Part shown: in pieces, positions 6,721-13,495 of the stretch
Layout: each line of letters opens with the position of its first letter
Position numbering within the stretch: position 1 is the first letter of the stretch
DNA from: an uncultured Bacteroides sp.
Lineage (GTDB): Bacteria; Bacteroidota; Bacteroidia; Bacteroidales; Bacteroidaceae
Length of the DNA stretch: 13,584 nt
Assembly: GCA_900556625.1 (NCBI GenBank)
Contig: USPQ01000074.1
Span: forward strand, 1 to 13,584
Reading direction: 5' to 3'
The notes under the pieces: generated by a model
Told to the model about the DNA's origin: nothing
Database searches by the model: none
Seen by the model: the letters and a program-made list of their open reading frames with translations, nothing else
Translations under genes and position numbers: made by a program

Positions 6721-7326
6721 ATGGAACTGGACTTTTTAGAAATATTCGGTACGCTGGTCGGTTTAGTCTACCTTTGGTTGGAATACCGGGCTAGTATCTA
6801 TCTTTGGATAGCAGGTGTCGTCATGCCTGCCATTTACATCTTTGTATATTACAAGGCGGGACTGTATGCCGACTTTGGCATCAATATCTATTATCTGATA
6901 GCCGCTGTCTACGGTTGGTTTTTCTGGATGTGGGGACACCGGAAAAAGAAGTGCCGGCCGGCAGACCAGCCAACCGCCGGTCGCTCCAAAGACCTCCCTA
7001 TCGTGCACACTCCATGGAAATGTTACCTTCCACTGGCAGTTGTATTTATTGTCGCCTTTATCGGCATTGCATGGATACTTATCGAATATACCGACAGTAA
7101 CGTTCCGTGGCTGGATAGCTTTACCACTGCCTTGAGTATTGTCGGAATGTGGATGCTGGCACGCAAATACATTGAACAATGGTTTGCCTGGATTATCGTC
7201 GATATCGTCTGCTGCGGACTTTATATCTATAAAGACCTCTATTTCACCTCAGCTTTGTACGGACTTTACTCCATTATAGCTATCTTTGGCTACTTCAAGT
7301 GGAAAAAACTAATGAACATACAATGA
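6721..7326 (+). CDS. pnuT: PnuC-family inner-membrane transporter, thiamine type (PnuT)
   Basis: A 201-residue integral membrane protein with about seven hydrophobic segments, near residues 6-22, 26-44, 53-71, 102-122, 132-147, 154-170 and 174-192. The PnuC-family signatures are NIYYLIAAVYGWFFW (55-69) and a second-half WIIVDIVCCGLYIYKDLYF. A charged loop (72-98, GHRKKK...) links the halves. Automatic annotation usually calls this nicotinamide mononucleotide transporter, but the TPP riboswitch, the upstream receptor and the downstream thiamine pyrophosphokinase place it in the thiamine-specific PnuT group. PnuC-type carriers act by facilitated diffusion and rely on phosphorylation in the cytoplasm to trap substrate, which the next gene provides. 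It starts 15 bp after the receptor stop and ends in a 4-bp ATGA overlap with the kinase gene, implying translational coupling. Confidence 0.92.
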   Translation: MELDFLEIFGTLVGLVYLWLEYRASIYLWIAGVVMPAIYIFVYYKAGLYADFGINIYYLIAAVYGWFFWMWGHRKKKCRPADQPTAGRSKDLPIVHTPWKCYLPLAVVFIVAFIGIAWILIEYTDSNVPWLDSFTTALSIVGMWMLARKYIEQWFAWIIVDIVCCGLYIYKDLYFTSALYGLYSIIAIFGYFKWKKLMNIQ

Positions 7327-7949
7327 TAAACGAACACTATACTCCCGAGGCAGTGATACTGGCCAACGGTGAATACCCAACTTGCCCCGTTCCTCTGACA
7401 ATGCTGGAAGAAGCAAGTTTTGTTGCTTGCTGTGACGGTGCAGCCAATGAGTACATTTCCCGCGGACATACTCCGGATGTGATTGTCGGCGACGGCGACT
7501 CTCTTTCAACAGAATACCACAAACGCTTCTCCCCTATTATACATCAGATACCCGATCAGGAAACGAACGACCAGACTAAAGCCGTCCGGTATCTGCAAAA
7601 GAGAGGATTCCGGAGAATTGCCATTGTCGGAGCGACCGGCAAACGGGAAGACCATACATTGGGAAATATCAGCCTACTGCTGGATTATATGAAAAGCGGC
7701 ATGGAAGTACGGACCATTACTGATTATGGAGTATTTGTTCCTGCAAAAGATACACAAACCTTTGCAGCTCATCCCGGACAGCAGATTTCCATTATCAATT
7801 TCGGAGCGAAAGGATTGCAGGGAGAAGGATTGGTTTATCCGCTAAGCGATTTCACCAATTGGTGGCAAGGCACGCTCAATGAAGCGACTTCCGATGAGTT
7901 TACAATTCATTGCACGGGAGAGTATTTAGTATTCCTTGCTTTTATGTAA
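7323..7949 (+). CDS. tnr3: Thiamine pyrophosphokinase
   Basis: A 208-residue enzyme that transfers pyrophosphate from ATP to thiamine, giving TPP. Catalytic-domain motifs are ILANGEYP (12-19), CDGAANEY (37-44), VGDGDSL (55-61, metal/ATP), DQETNDQTKA (78-87) and GATGKREDHTLGN (103-115). The C-terminal thiamine-binding domain contains LNEATSDEFTIHCTGEYLVF (185-204). I chose the ATG at 7323 because it overlaps the pnuT stop as ATGA. A GTG at 7299 would extend the protein by eight residues into pnuT but precedes the conserved domain and lacks the coupling geometry. The kinase traps thiamine imported by PnuT and makes the ligand of the operon's own riboswitch. The name tnr3 follows usage for Bacteroidetes thiamine operons; thiN is the Firmicute counterpart. 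Confidence 0.94.
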   Translation: MINEHYTPEAVILANGEYPTCPVPLTMLEEASFVACCDGAANEYISRGHTPDVIVGDGDSLSTEYHKRFSPIIHQIPDQETNDQTKAVRYLQKRGFRRIAIVGATGKREDHTLGNISLLLDYMKSGMEVRTITDYGVFVPAKDTQTFAAHPGQQISIINFGAKGLQGEGLVYPLSDFTNWWQGTLNEATSDEFTIHCTGEYLVFLAFM

Positions 7950-7961
7950 AACAGACATCGC

Positions 7962-8060
7962 TGTGCCAAGTTTGTTCCACCCCATTGACACAGTTGTGCC
8001 ATCGGCTTGGCACAACTGTGACACAGCGTTGTCACAATCGTGCCAAGGCGGTGGCACACA
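7962..8060. repeat. Cluster of overlapping palindromes with a degenerate 11-12 bp period
   Basis: This gap between two convergent genes holds three consecutive hairpins. CACAGTTGTGCC (7989-8000) pairs perfectly with GGCACAACTGTG (8009-8020). TGTGACA (8017-8023) pairs with TGTCACA (8030-8036). GTGCCA (8040-8045) pairs with TGGCAC (8052-8057). GTGCCAAG occurs at 7963-7970 and 8040-8047 and inverted at 8006-8013, so alternative pairings compete. Read linearly, a TTG-N-CACA-like core recurs about every 10-12 bp. No T run follows, so it is not a standard terminator, although it may still stop or stabilise both converging transcripts. The rest of the gap to 8125 shows only a weak CCTG...CAGG pairing (8089-8116). 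Confidence 0.75.
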
Positions 8061-8125
8061 CCCTTATCAGGAACCCTTCCAGCTGCTACCTGTACGTTGA
8101 AAAATGCGGCAACAGGAAAGAATAC

Positions 8126-9427
8126 TTAAAGAGAAAGCAGATAGTTCTTGAAATCTGCAAATTCCTTTGTCATCTGCAAACTTTTCTTCTCGCCTTTCAT
8201 AAACTCCTGCAATTTGGCAGGTATCTCTACCGATTCGCCGATAATGCTTTCTACTGTTTCAAGGAACTTGGCCGGATGAGCCGTTTCAAGGAACACACCG
8301 GTCTCGCCTTCTTTCAGTCCTTCGACCAAGGCACGGTATCCGCAAGCCCCGTGAGGGTCGAGCAGGTAGTGATGTTCTTTCCAGGTTTCTTTTACCGTTT
8401 CGCGAATCTGCTCGTCAGTGTAAGTCGTACCCGAAATCTCGGCAGAGATAGCGGCATGAGAATTGCCGTACAAGTCGATTACACGGGCAAAATTACTCGG
8501 GTCACCTACATCCATAGCATTGGCAATCGTAGCAATGGAGGGACGGGGATTGTACTTGCCTGTCTGCAGGTACTGATAGAAGATATCATTACGGTTGTTG
8601 GCGGCAATAAAACGCTTGATGGGTAATCCCATTTTCTTTCCGAACAATCCGGCAGTGATATTTCCGAAGTTTCCGCTAGGAACACAAATCACAGCATTAG
8701 CCGCTTTTCCGGCACGCTTCAACTGGGCGTAAGCATAGAAATAATAGAATGCTTGCGGCAGGAAGCGGGCTACATTGATAGAGTTGGCGGAAGTCAGGGA
8801 AAGATGTTCATTCAGTTCCTTATCCATGAAAGCGGCTTTTACCAATGCCTGACAGTCATCGAATGTTCCGTCTACTTCGAGTGCAGTGATATTCTGTCCC
8901 AATGTAGTGAACTGTTTTTCCTGTATCTCACTGACTTTTCCTTTCGGATAGAGCACATACACATGAATACCTTCCACCCCCAGAAAGCCGTTAGCAACAG
9001 CGCTTCCCGTATCACCGGAAGTAGCTACCAGCACATTGACATTCTTCTGTCCTTCTTTTTTAATGAAGTACCCCAGCAGACGTGCCATGAAACGGCCGCC
9101 TACATCTTTGAAAGCCAGTGTCGGTCCGTGGAAAAGTTCCAGAGAATAGATATTGTCCGCTACCTTTACCAAAGGCACATCAAAACTTAATGTATCATAT
9201 ACTATCTGTTTCAGTGTATCGGCAGGAACATCTTCGCCAAAGAACGCATCAGCAACACGATAGGCTATTTCCTGAAAAGACAATGTATCAATCGTATCGT
9301 AGAACTCTTGCGGAAGAGTTTTGACAGTCATAGGCATAAACAGTCCCTTATCGGCTGCAAGCCCTTTCACCACTGCTTCCTGGAGGGAAGCCATTGGTGC
9401 TTGTTTATTCGTACTATAATATTTCAT
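8126..9427 (-). CDS. thrC: Threonine synthase
   Basis: A 433-residue cytoplasmic PLP enzyme that converts O-phosphohomoserine to threonine and phosphate. The N-terminus MKYYSTNKQAPMASLQEAVVKGL is typical of the long (E. coli/yeast-like) class. The PLP lysine is K107 in HGPTLAFKDVGGRFMARLLGY. Other landmarks are ATSGDTGSA (135-143), TSANSINVARFLPQ (212-225), and the phosphate-binding loop PSGNFGNITAG (250-260). It is the last gene of the minus-strand threonine operon, starting 13 bp after the phosphoglycerate-mutase-like gene. Length and motifs are complete. Downstream lies the palindrome cluster at 7962-8060, with no conventional terminator. Confidence 0.96.
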   Translation of the reverse strand: MKYYSTNKQAPMASLQEAVVKGLAADKGLFMPMTVKTLPQEFYDTIDTLSFQEIAYRVADAFFGEDVPADTLKQIVYDTLSFDVPLVKVADNIYSLELFHGPTLAFKDVGGRFMARLLGYFIKKEGQKNVNVLVATSGDTGSAVANGFLGVEGIHVYVLYPKGKVSEIQEKQFTTLGQNITALEVDGTFDDCQALVKAAFMDKELNEHLSLTSANSINVARFLPQAFYYFYAYAQLKRAGKAANAVICVPSGNFGNITAGLFGKKMGLPIKRFIAANNRNDIFYQYLQTGKYNPRPSIATIANAMDVGDPSNFARVIDLYGNSHAAISAEISGTTYTDEQIRETVKETWKEHHYLLDPHGACGYRALVEGLKEGETGVFLETAHPAKFLETVESIIGESVEIPAKLQEFMKGEKKSLQMTKEFADFKNYLLSL

Positions 9428-9440
9428 AATCTGTGGTGAC

Positions 9441-10649
9441 TTATTTCATGAATTCTTTTATAAACTCGTCTTCTTTCAACACACCGTAACTACCGTTGCA
9501 GGCAGCTACCTCGTCGTATACCTGCACCTCATCGGGTTCGATGCCCGGATACCAGATAAGGAACGGGATCGGTTCGGACGTATGCGTGCGAAGTTCACAG
9601 GGAGTAGGATGATCGGGCAGAACGGCAATCGCTACCGGTTCGTTCCAGTCTTTCACTGCTTCGTAAATAGGTCCTACGGCACGTTTGTCGAGATTCTCGA
9701 TCGTGAGAAGTTTCAGGTCGATATCCCCTTCGTGCCCCGCCTCATCGCTGGCTTCAATGTGAAGATAAACAAAATCGTCCGTTTTCAGGGCTTCCAGTGC
9801 GGCAGCTACTTTATTCTCGTAATTCGTATTATAAAGCCCGGTCGCCCCTTCCACAGCAATACGACGCAAACCGGCATAGTAACCGATTCCGTTAATCAAG
9901 TCAACAGCCGAGATTACCGCTCCCTTTTTCACTTGCGGGAAAGTTTCGGAGAAGGTAGGCATTTGCGGACGATACCCCGGACTCCAGGGCCAAATACTAT
10001 TTGCAGGGTCCTTGCCTTCTGCCATGCGTTTCAGGTTTAACGGGTGGTTCTTCAACAGTTCCTGCGATTTCAAAATCAAGTCGTTAACCAAGTCTGCCGT
10101 TTCCTGCGCTTCCGGTGCCAGAGGTTTCACCATTAGCGGACGGAAAGGTTTCAAAGGCACATCGTGCGGAGGGGTACAGTCGAGTTCTTTATTTCCCCCT
10201 TTGATAACCAACAAATGACGGTACTGTACTCCTGTATGGAAACGCACGCGGTCGTTGCCCAGTTTTTCTTGCAGATATTGAATCAGCACGTCCGCTTCTT
10301 CGGTAGATATATGCCCGGAAGAGTGATTCTTCAGAATCTCCCCTTCCACACAAATCAGATTACAACGCATTGCCATTTCTCCCGGTTGCAGGTCTACACC
10401 GATGCTTGCCGCTTCCAGTGGCCCGCGACCTTCGTACACTTTCGGGAGATTATATCCCAGTACGGACATATTGGCAACCTCACTGCCCGGATGAAAGCCT
10501 TCGGCTACGGTTATCAACCGCCCGTTACGTCCCATGCGGGCCAACTTATCCATGTAAGGCGTTTTGGCATATTGCAGGAGCGTCTTGTCTCCTAATGACT
10601 TCACAGGCCAATCGGCCATTCCGTCACCCAATATGATAATATGTTTCAT
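9441..10649 (-). CDS. Phosphoglycerate-mutase-like (ApgM family) protein, proposed homoserine kinase
   Basis: A 402-residue member of the archaeal-type cofactor-independent phosphoglycerate mutase family, in the alkaline phosphatase superfamily. Metal-site and catalytic residues are visible: D9 in LGDGMAD, the candidate nucleophile S56 in PGSEVANMSVLGY, D302 and H306 in EASDEAGHEGD, and D346/H347 in LPDHPTP. It lies between thrA (6 bp gap) and thrC (13 bp gap) in an evident operon where a homoserine kinase is needed and no GHMP-type ThrB is present. A subfamily of these proteins found beside thr genes is described as proposed homoserine kinase (TIGR02535). Automatic tools often label it phosphoglycerate mutase (apgM). 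I favour the homoserine kinase reading from context; a glycolytic role cannot be excluded from sequence alone. Confidence 0.85.
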   Translation of the reverse strand: MKHIIILGDGMADWPVKSLGDKTLLQYAKTPYMDKLARMGRNGRLITVAEGFHPGSEVANMSVLGYNLPKVYEGRGPLEAASIGVDLQPGEMAMRCNLICVEGEILKNHSSGHISTEEADVLIQYLQEKLGNDRVRFHTGVQYRHLLVIKGGNKELDCTPPHDVPLKPFRPLMVKPLAPEAQETADLVNDLILKSQELLKNHPLNLKRMAEGKDPANSIWPWSPGYRPQMPTFSETFPQVKKGAVISAVDLINGIGYYAGLRRIAVEGATGLYNTNYENKVAAALEALKTDDFVYLHIEASDEAGHEGDIDLKLLTIENLDKRAVGPIYEAVKDWNEPVAIAVLPDHPTPCELRTHTSEPIPFLIWYPGIEPDEVQVYDEVAACNGSYGVLKEDEFIKEFMK

Positions 10650-10655
10650 AAGGCA

Positions 10656-13097
10656 TTAAACGTTTGCGATGCTCATAATATCGGCAAATACTCCGGCAGC
10701 CGTCACTCCGGCACCGGCACCGTACCCCTGAATCATCATCGGATATTCTTTATAACGTTCCGTAGTCAGCAAGATGATATTGTTACTGCCTTCCAGACCG
10801 TAGAACGGGTGGTTGGCTCCTACTTCCTGCAAACCGACAGAAGCTTTTCCGTCTTCCAGTTTGGCAACGAAACGCCAATGTTTATGCTCTTTTTCCAATA
10901 CTTGGCGGCGAGCTTCAAAGTCTGCGTCGAGACTGGGCACCCGTTTCCAGAAGTCGTCCAAGGAACCTTCGAAGAAGTCGTTCGGCACAAAGAGATTTTT
11001 TTCCACATCTTCCTGTTCGATGCGGTATCCGGCTTCACGCGCCAGAATCACCAACTTGCGGATAACGTCTTTTCCGCTCAGGTCGATGCGCGGGTCGGGT
11101 TCGGAGTAACGTTCCTCCTGCGCCATTTTGATAGTACGGCTGAAAGGAATGTCGGCACTAATCTTATTGAAGATATAATTTAATGTACCCGAAAGTACTG
11201 CTTCGATTTTCAAGATTTTGTCACCACTATGAATCAGGTCGTTGATAGTGTTGATAATCGGAAGTCCGGCACCTACGTTCGTTTCAAACAGATATTTCAC
11301 ACCGCGCTGGCGGGCGATCGTCTTCAGTTCACGATAGTTTTCGTATGCCGAAGAAGCGGCAATCTTGTTGGCAGCTACAACGGAAATATTGTGTTGCAAA
11401 AGATCTTTGTAGAGTGAAGCAATATCGGGACTGGCCGTACAATCTACAAATACGGAGTTGAAGATATTCATTCCTACAATCTCGTCACGAATTGTCTGCA
11501 GATTACTGTCTTTTCCTTTCTGCTGCAACTCTTCACGGAAATTGGCGAGGTCGAACCCTTCACGGCTAAACATCGCTTTCGTTGCGTCAATGATACCTAC
11601 AACGTGCAGTTTCAGTCCGTTTTCCAGCATTAGCTTCTCTTGCTGACAACGAATCTGCTCTACCAGGCTCCCGCCTACCGTACCGATACCGCAAATAAAC
11701 AAATTCAAGACCTGATATTCGGACAGGAAGAAAGAGTCGTGGATAACGTTCAGCGATTTACGTAATGATTTTGCATCGACAACGAAAGAGATGTTGGTTT
11801 CCGATGCGCCTTGTGCACAAGCGATCACATTGATACCGTTGCGTCCCAGCGTACCGAACAATTTACCTGCAATGCCCGGCGTATGCTTCATGTTCTCACC
11901 TACAATGGCGACTGTCGCCAAGTTTCTTTCGGCGAGAATCGGGGAAATTTCTCCCATTTCTATCTCTTTCGCAAATTCTTCGTTCAGCACTTCACAAGCC
12001 AGGTCTGCATCCGCATTGCGTACACCGATAGAAGTACTGTTCTCCGATGAAGCCTGCGAAACAAGGAATACACTGATTCCATTCTTCGCTAACGCCTTAA
12101 AGATACGGTAGTTCACACCAATCACACCTACCATACCCAATCCCTGAACCGTAATCAGACTGGTATCATTGATAGAGGAAATTCCTTTAATCGCCTTGCT
12201 ATGCGGATTGGAGACTTCTTGTTTGATGACGGTCCCCACTCCATCCGGATTGAACGTATTCTTTATTATAATAGGAATATTCTTATGATATACGGGATAA
12301 ATCGTCGGCGGATAAACTACTTTCGCACCGAAGTTACAAAGTTCGGTTGCTTCTACATAGCTAAGTTCGGAGATAGTATAAGCCGTTGAAATCACACGCG
12401 GATCAGCAGTCATAAAGCCATCCACATCTGTCCATATCTCCAGACTGTCGGCATTGAGCGCCGCAGCAATGATGGCAGCCGTATAATCCGAACCGCCGCG
12501 ACCGAGATTGGTTACTTCTCCGGTTGTCTTGTCGGAAGAAATAAAACCCGGCACCAATGCTACTTTCGGGATAGAGCTGAAAGTCTCTTTTACCAGTTTG
12601 TTGGTCAGATCAGCGTCAATCGTATGTTTGTTATGCTTCTTTTCAGTTTTGATAAAAGTACGCGAATCGAACCACTTGGCATCCTTAATCAGCTCGGCAA
12701 CAATGATAGATGAAAGGCGCTCGCCATAGCTTACGATTGTGTCCGAAGTCTTCGGGGAAAGGTCTTTAATCAGGTAAATACCCTGGAAAATATCCTTCAA
12801 TTCATTCAGCAATTCGCCAATCTGACGTTGCAACGCCACTTGCCCTTCTCCGGCAGGAACCACCTCTTTAATCATTTCCACATGACGATAAACAATTTCG
12901 CGGAACTCACCCTCATAGGCCGAATCTCCGGTAGCCGCCATTTTCGATGTGTTTATCAATTTATCAGTGATGCCTCCCAATGCGGAAACTACTACAATAA
13001 CCGGTTCGCCGGCCGATGCCGACTCTACAATTCTCTTTACACTTAAAATGCTGTTCACGGAACCTACGGACGTTCCGCCGAATTTCATTACTTTCAT
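10656..13097 (-). CDS. thrA: Bifunctional aspartokinase / homoserine dehydrogenase
   Basis: An 813-residue fusion, matching E. coli ThrA (820). The aspartokinase domain (1 to about 290) shows KFGGTSVGS (5-13), SYGERLSS (123-130), GRGGSDYTAA (199-208) and TDVDGFMTADPR (223-234). Two ACT-type regulatory regions follow (about 313-380 and 393-455; SENSTSIGVR, ETNISFVV). The homoserine dehydrogenase domain begins at about 464 with the nucleotide-binding FICGIGTVG (468-475) and contains ETNVGAGLPIINT, LSGTLNYIF and ERYSEPDPRIDLSGKDV. It catalyses the first and third steps from aspartate to homoserine, and the ACT regions suggest threonine feedback. It is first in the thrA-kinase-thrC operon and is preceded by a long leader with an apparent attenuator peptide. 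The start at 13097 gives the standard MKVMKFGGTS opening. Confidence 0.97.
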   Translation of the reverse strand: MKVMKFGGTSVGSVNSILSVKRIVESASAGEPVIVVVSALGGITDKLINTSKMAATGDSAYEGEFREIVYRHVEMIKEVVPAGEGQVALQRQIGELLNELKDIFQGIYLIKDLSPKTSDTIVSYGERLSSIIVAELIKDAKWFDSRTFIKTEKKHNKHTIDADLTNKLVKETFSSIPKVALVPGFISSDKTTGEVTNLGRGGSDYTAAIIAAALNADSLEIWTDVDGFMTADPRVISTAYTISELSYVEATELCNFGAKVVYPPTIYPVYHKNIPIIIKNTFNPDGVGTVIKQEVSNPHSKAIKGISSINDTSLITVQGLGMVGVIGVNYRIFKALAKNGISVFLVSQASSENSTSIGVRNADADLACEVLNEEFAKEIEMGEISPILAERNLATVAIVGENMKHTPGIAGKLFGTLGRNGINVIACAQGASETNISFVVDAKSLRKSLNVIHDSFFLSEYQVLNLFICGIGTVGGSLVEQIRCQQEKLMLENGLKLHVVGIIDATKAMFSREGFDLANFREELQQKGKDSNLQTIRDEIVGMNIFNSVFVDCTASPDIASLYKDLLQHNISVVAANKIAASSAYENYRELKTIARQRGVKYLFETNVGAGLPIINTINDLIHSGDKILKIEAVLSGTLNYIFNKISADIPFSRTIKMAQEERYSEPDPRIDLSGKDVIRKLVILAREAGYRIEQEDVEKNLFVPNDFFEGSLDDFWKRVPSLDADFEARRQVLEKEHKHWRFVAKLEDGKASVGLQEVGANHPFYGLEGSNNIILLTTERYKEYPMMIQGYGAGAGVTAAGVFADIMSIANV

Positions 13098-13122
13098 GAA
13101 GATACTTATTTTAATGCAATGT

Positions 13123-13196
13123 CCTGTGTATAGTTTTACAGAACGATTGGTTGTTTACGAAAAAGTTTAATTTGAATTTTGCCTACTTACACAGGC
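13123..13196 (-). promoter_or_regulatory. Competing stems in the thrA leader
   Basis: In the minus-strand transcript CCTGTGTA (plus 13188-13195) can pair either locally, as GCCT...AGGC (plus 13181-13196, about 5 bp with a GU), or at long range with TACACAGG (plus 13123-13130), a perfect 8-bp match about 30 nt before the thrA ATG. The two are mutually exclusive. A small CGTG-ATT-CACG hairpin abuts at 13196-13206. No clear poly-U terminator follows. Confidence 0.4.
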
Positions 13197-13215
13197 GTGA
13201 ATCACGTAGATACAC

Positions 13216-13281
13216 AAATACTATCCCTCAACCCCAAAGGGTCATGGTGCACATGGATGTGACTGTATGCGGATAGTACTT
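13216..13281 (-). promoter_or_regulatory. Long hairpin enclosing the thr leader-peptide codons
   Basis: In the minus-strand transcript AAGTACTATCC (plus 13271-13281) pairs with GGATAGTATTT (plus 13216-13226) over 11 bp with one GU wobble. The enclosed loop spans the Thr/Met codons and the peptide stop, and contains small hairpins (CACA-TCCA-TGTG and ACCC-TTTG-GGGT). A ribosome stalled on the peptide would cover one arm, so the fold could respond to translation. Confidence 0.55.
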
Positions 13282-13287
13282 CATCAT
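13228..13287 (-). CDS. thrL: Putative threonine-operon leader peptide, 19 residues
   Basis: The leader upstream of thrA contains a short frame reading MMKYYPHTVTSMCTMTLWG, ending in TGA at 13228-13230, 130 bp before the thrA start. Four of the nine residues in TVTSMCTMT are threonine and two are methionine, the end products of the pathway that the downstream enzyme opens. It is preceded by AAGGA about 4-8 nt before the ATG, a better Shine-Dalgarno than those of the large genes here, and by a -7 promoter element about 37 bp upstream. The frame is embedded in an 11-bp-stem hairpin. This arrangement parallels E. coli thrL, although the peptide sequence is unrelated. Transcription attenuation or translation-coupled control by charged Thr-tRNA is inferred. 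I found no unambiguous U-rich terminator, so the mechanism is open. Confidence 0.6.
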   Translation of the reverse strand: MMKYYPHTVTSMCTMTLWG

Positions 13288-13323
13288 AGTCCTTGTTTCT
13301 ACTCTTGTTTTTGATAAGTGTCG

Positions 13324-13331
13324 CAAAAGTA
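13324..13331 (-). promoter_or_regulatory. -7 promoter element of the thr operon
   Basis: CAAAAGTA on the plus strand is TACTTTTG on the minus strand, an exact TAnnTTTG match. It predicts a start near 13317, about 30 nt before the leader-peptide ATG and 220 nt before thrA. No strong -33 is seen at 19-21 bp. Confidence 0.6.
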
Positions 13332-13461
13332 ATAATAAAAACATTCAATCTATCACTTTTTCCCGTTTTTTTCTGATAAAAAGAATCCTACGTTTCTTTT
13401 CTCCTCAATCAACAGACAGCATTTTTATGACATTTTGCTACTTATTTATCAATTATATTGT

Positions 13462-13469
13462 TATATTTG
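13462..13469 (+). promoter_or_regulatory. -7 promoter element of the asparaginase gene
   Basis: TATATTTG matches TAnnTTTG exactly. A TTTG at 13434-13437 could be the -33, but its 24-bp spacer is longer than usual. Transcription would start near 13476, leaving about 20 nt before the ATG at 13496. Confidence 0.6.
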
Positions 13470-13495
13470 CGAAAACAATCGCAGAAAATTAGCTT

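Larger units (their letters stand above)
13098..13495. other. 398-bp divergent intergenic region: thrA leader and asparaginase promoter
   Basis: The part nearest thrA (13098 to about 13317) is the expected untranslated leader, containing the 19-codon peptide gene, a long hairpin and alternative downstream stems. The middle (13332-13461) is AT-rich with homopolymer runs, and I see no gene or repeat there. The far end carries the asparaginase -7 element. Confidence 0.7.

Noticed and set aside
7299..7322. GTG start extending the thiamine pyrophosphokinase by eight residues
   Set aside because: The ATG at 7323 overlaps the pnuT stop as ATGA and begins just before the conserved domain; the GTG extension lies within pnuT coding sequence.
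7962..8060. CRISPR-like repeat array
   Set aside because: The units are short, degenerate and palindromic with no constant spacers, and no cas gene is present.
7910..8626. 238-codon plus-strand open frame across the palindrome cluster and the end of thrC
   Set aside because: It is mostly antisense to the conserved thrC gene and overlaps the 3' end of the kinase gene; the translation is Cys/Arg/Phe-rich with no family features.
10641..11183. 180-codon plus-strand open frame antisense to the end of thrA
   Set aside because: Shadow of the homoserine dehydrogenase coding strand; no independent promoter or ribosome-binding signal.
13140..13200. Intrinsic terminator for a thr attenuator
   Set aside because: The local GCCT...AGGC stem is short and is followed by an A-rich rather than U-rich stretch; the nearest T run is too far from the stem to qualify.
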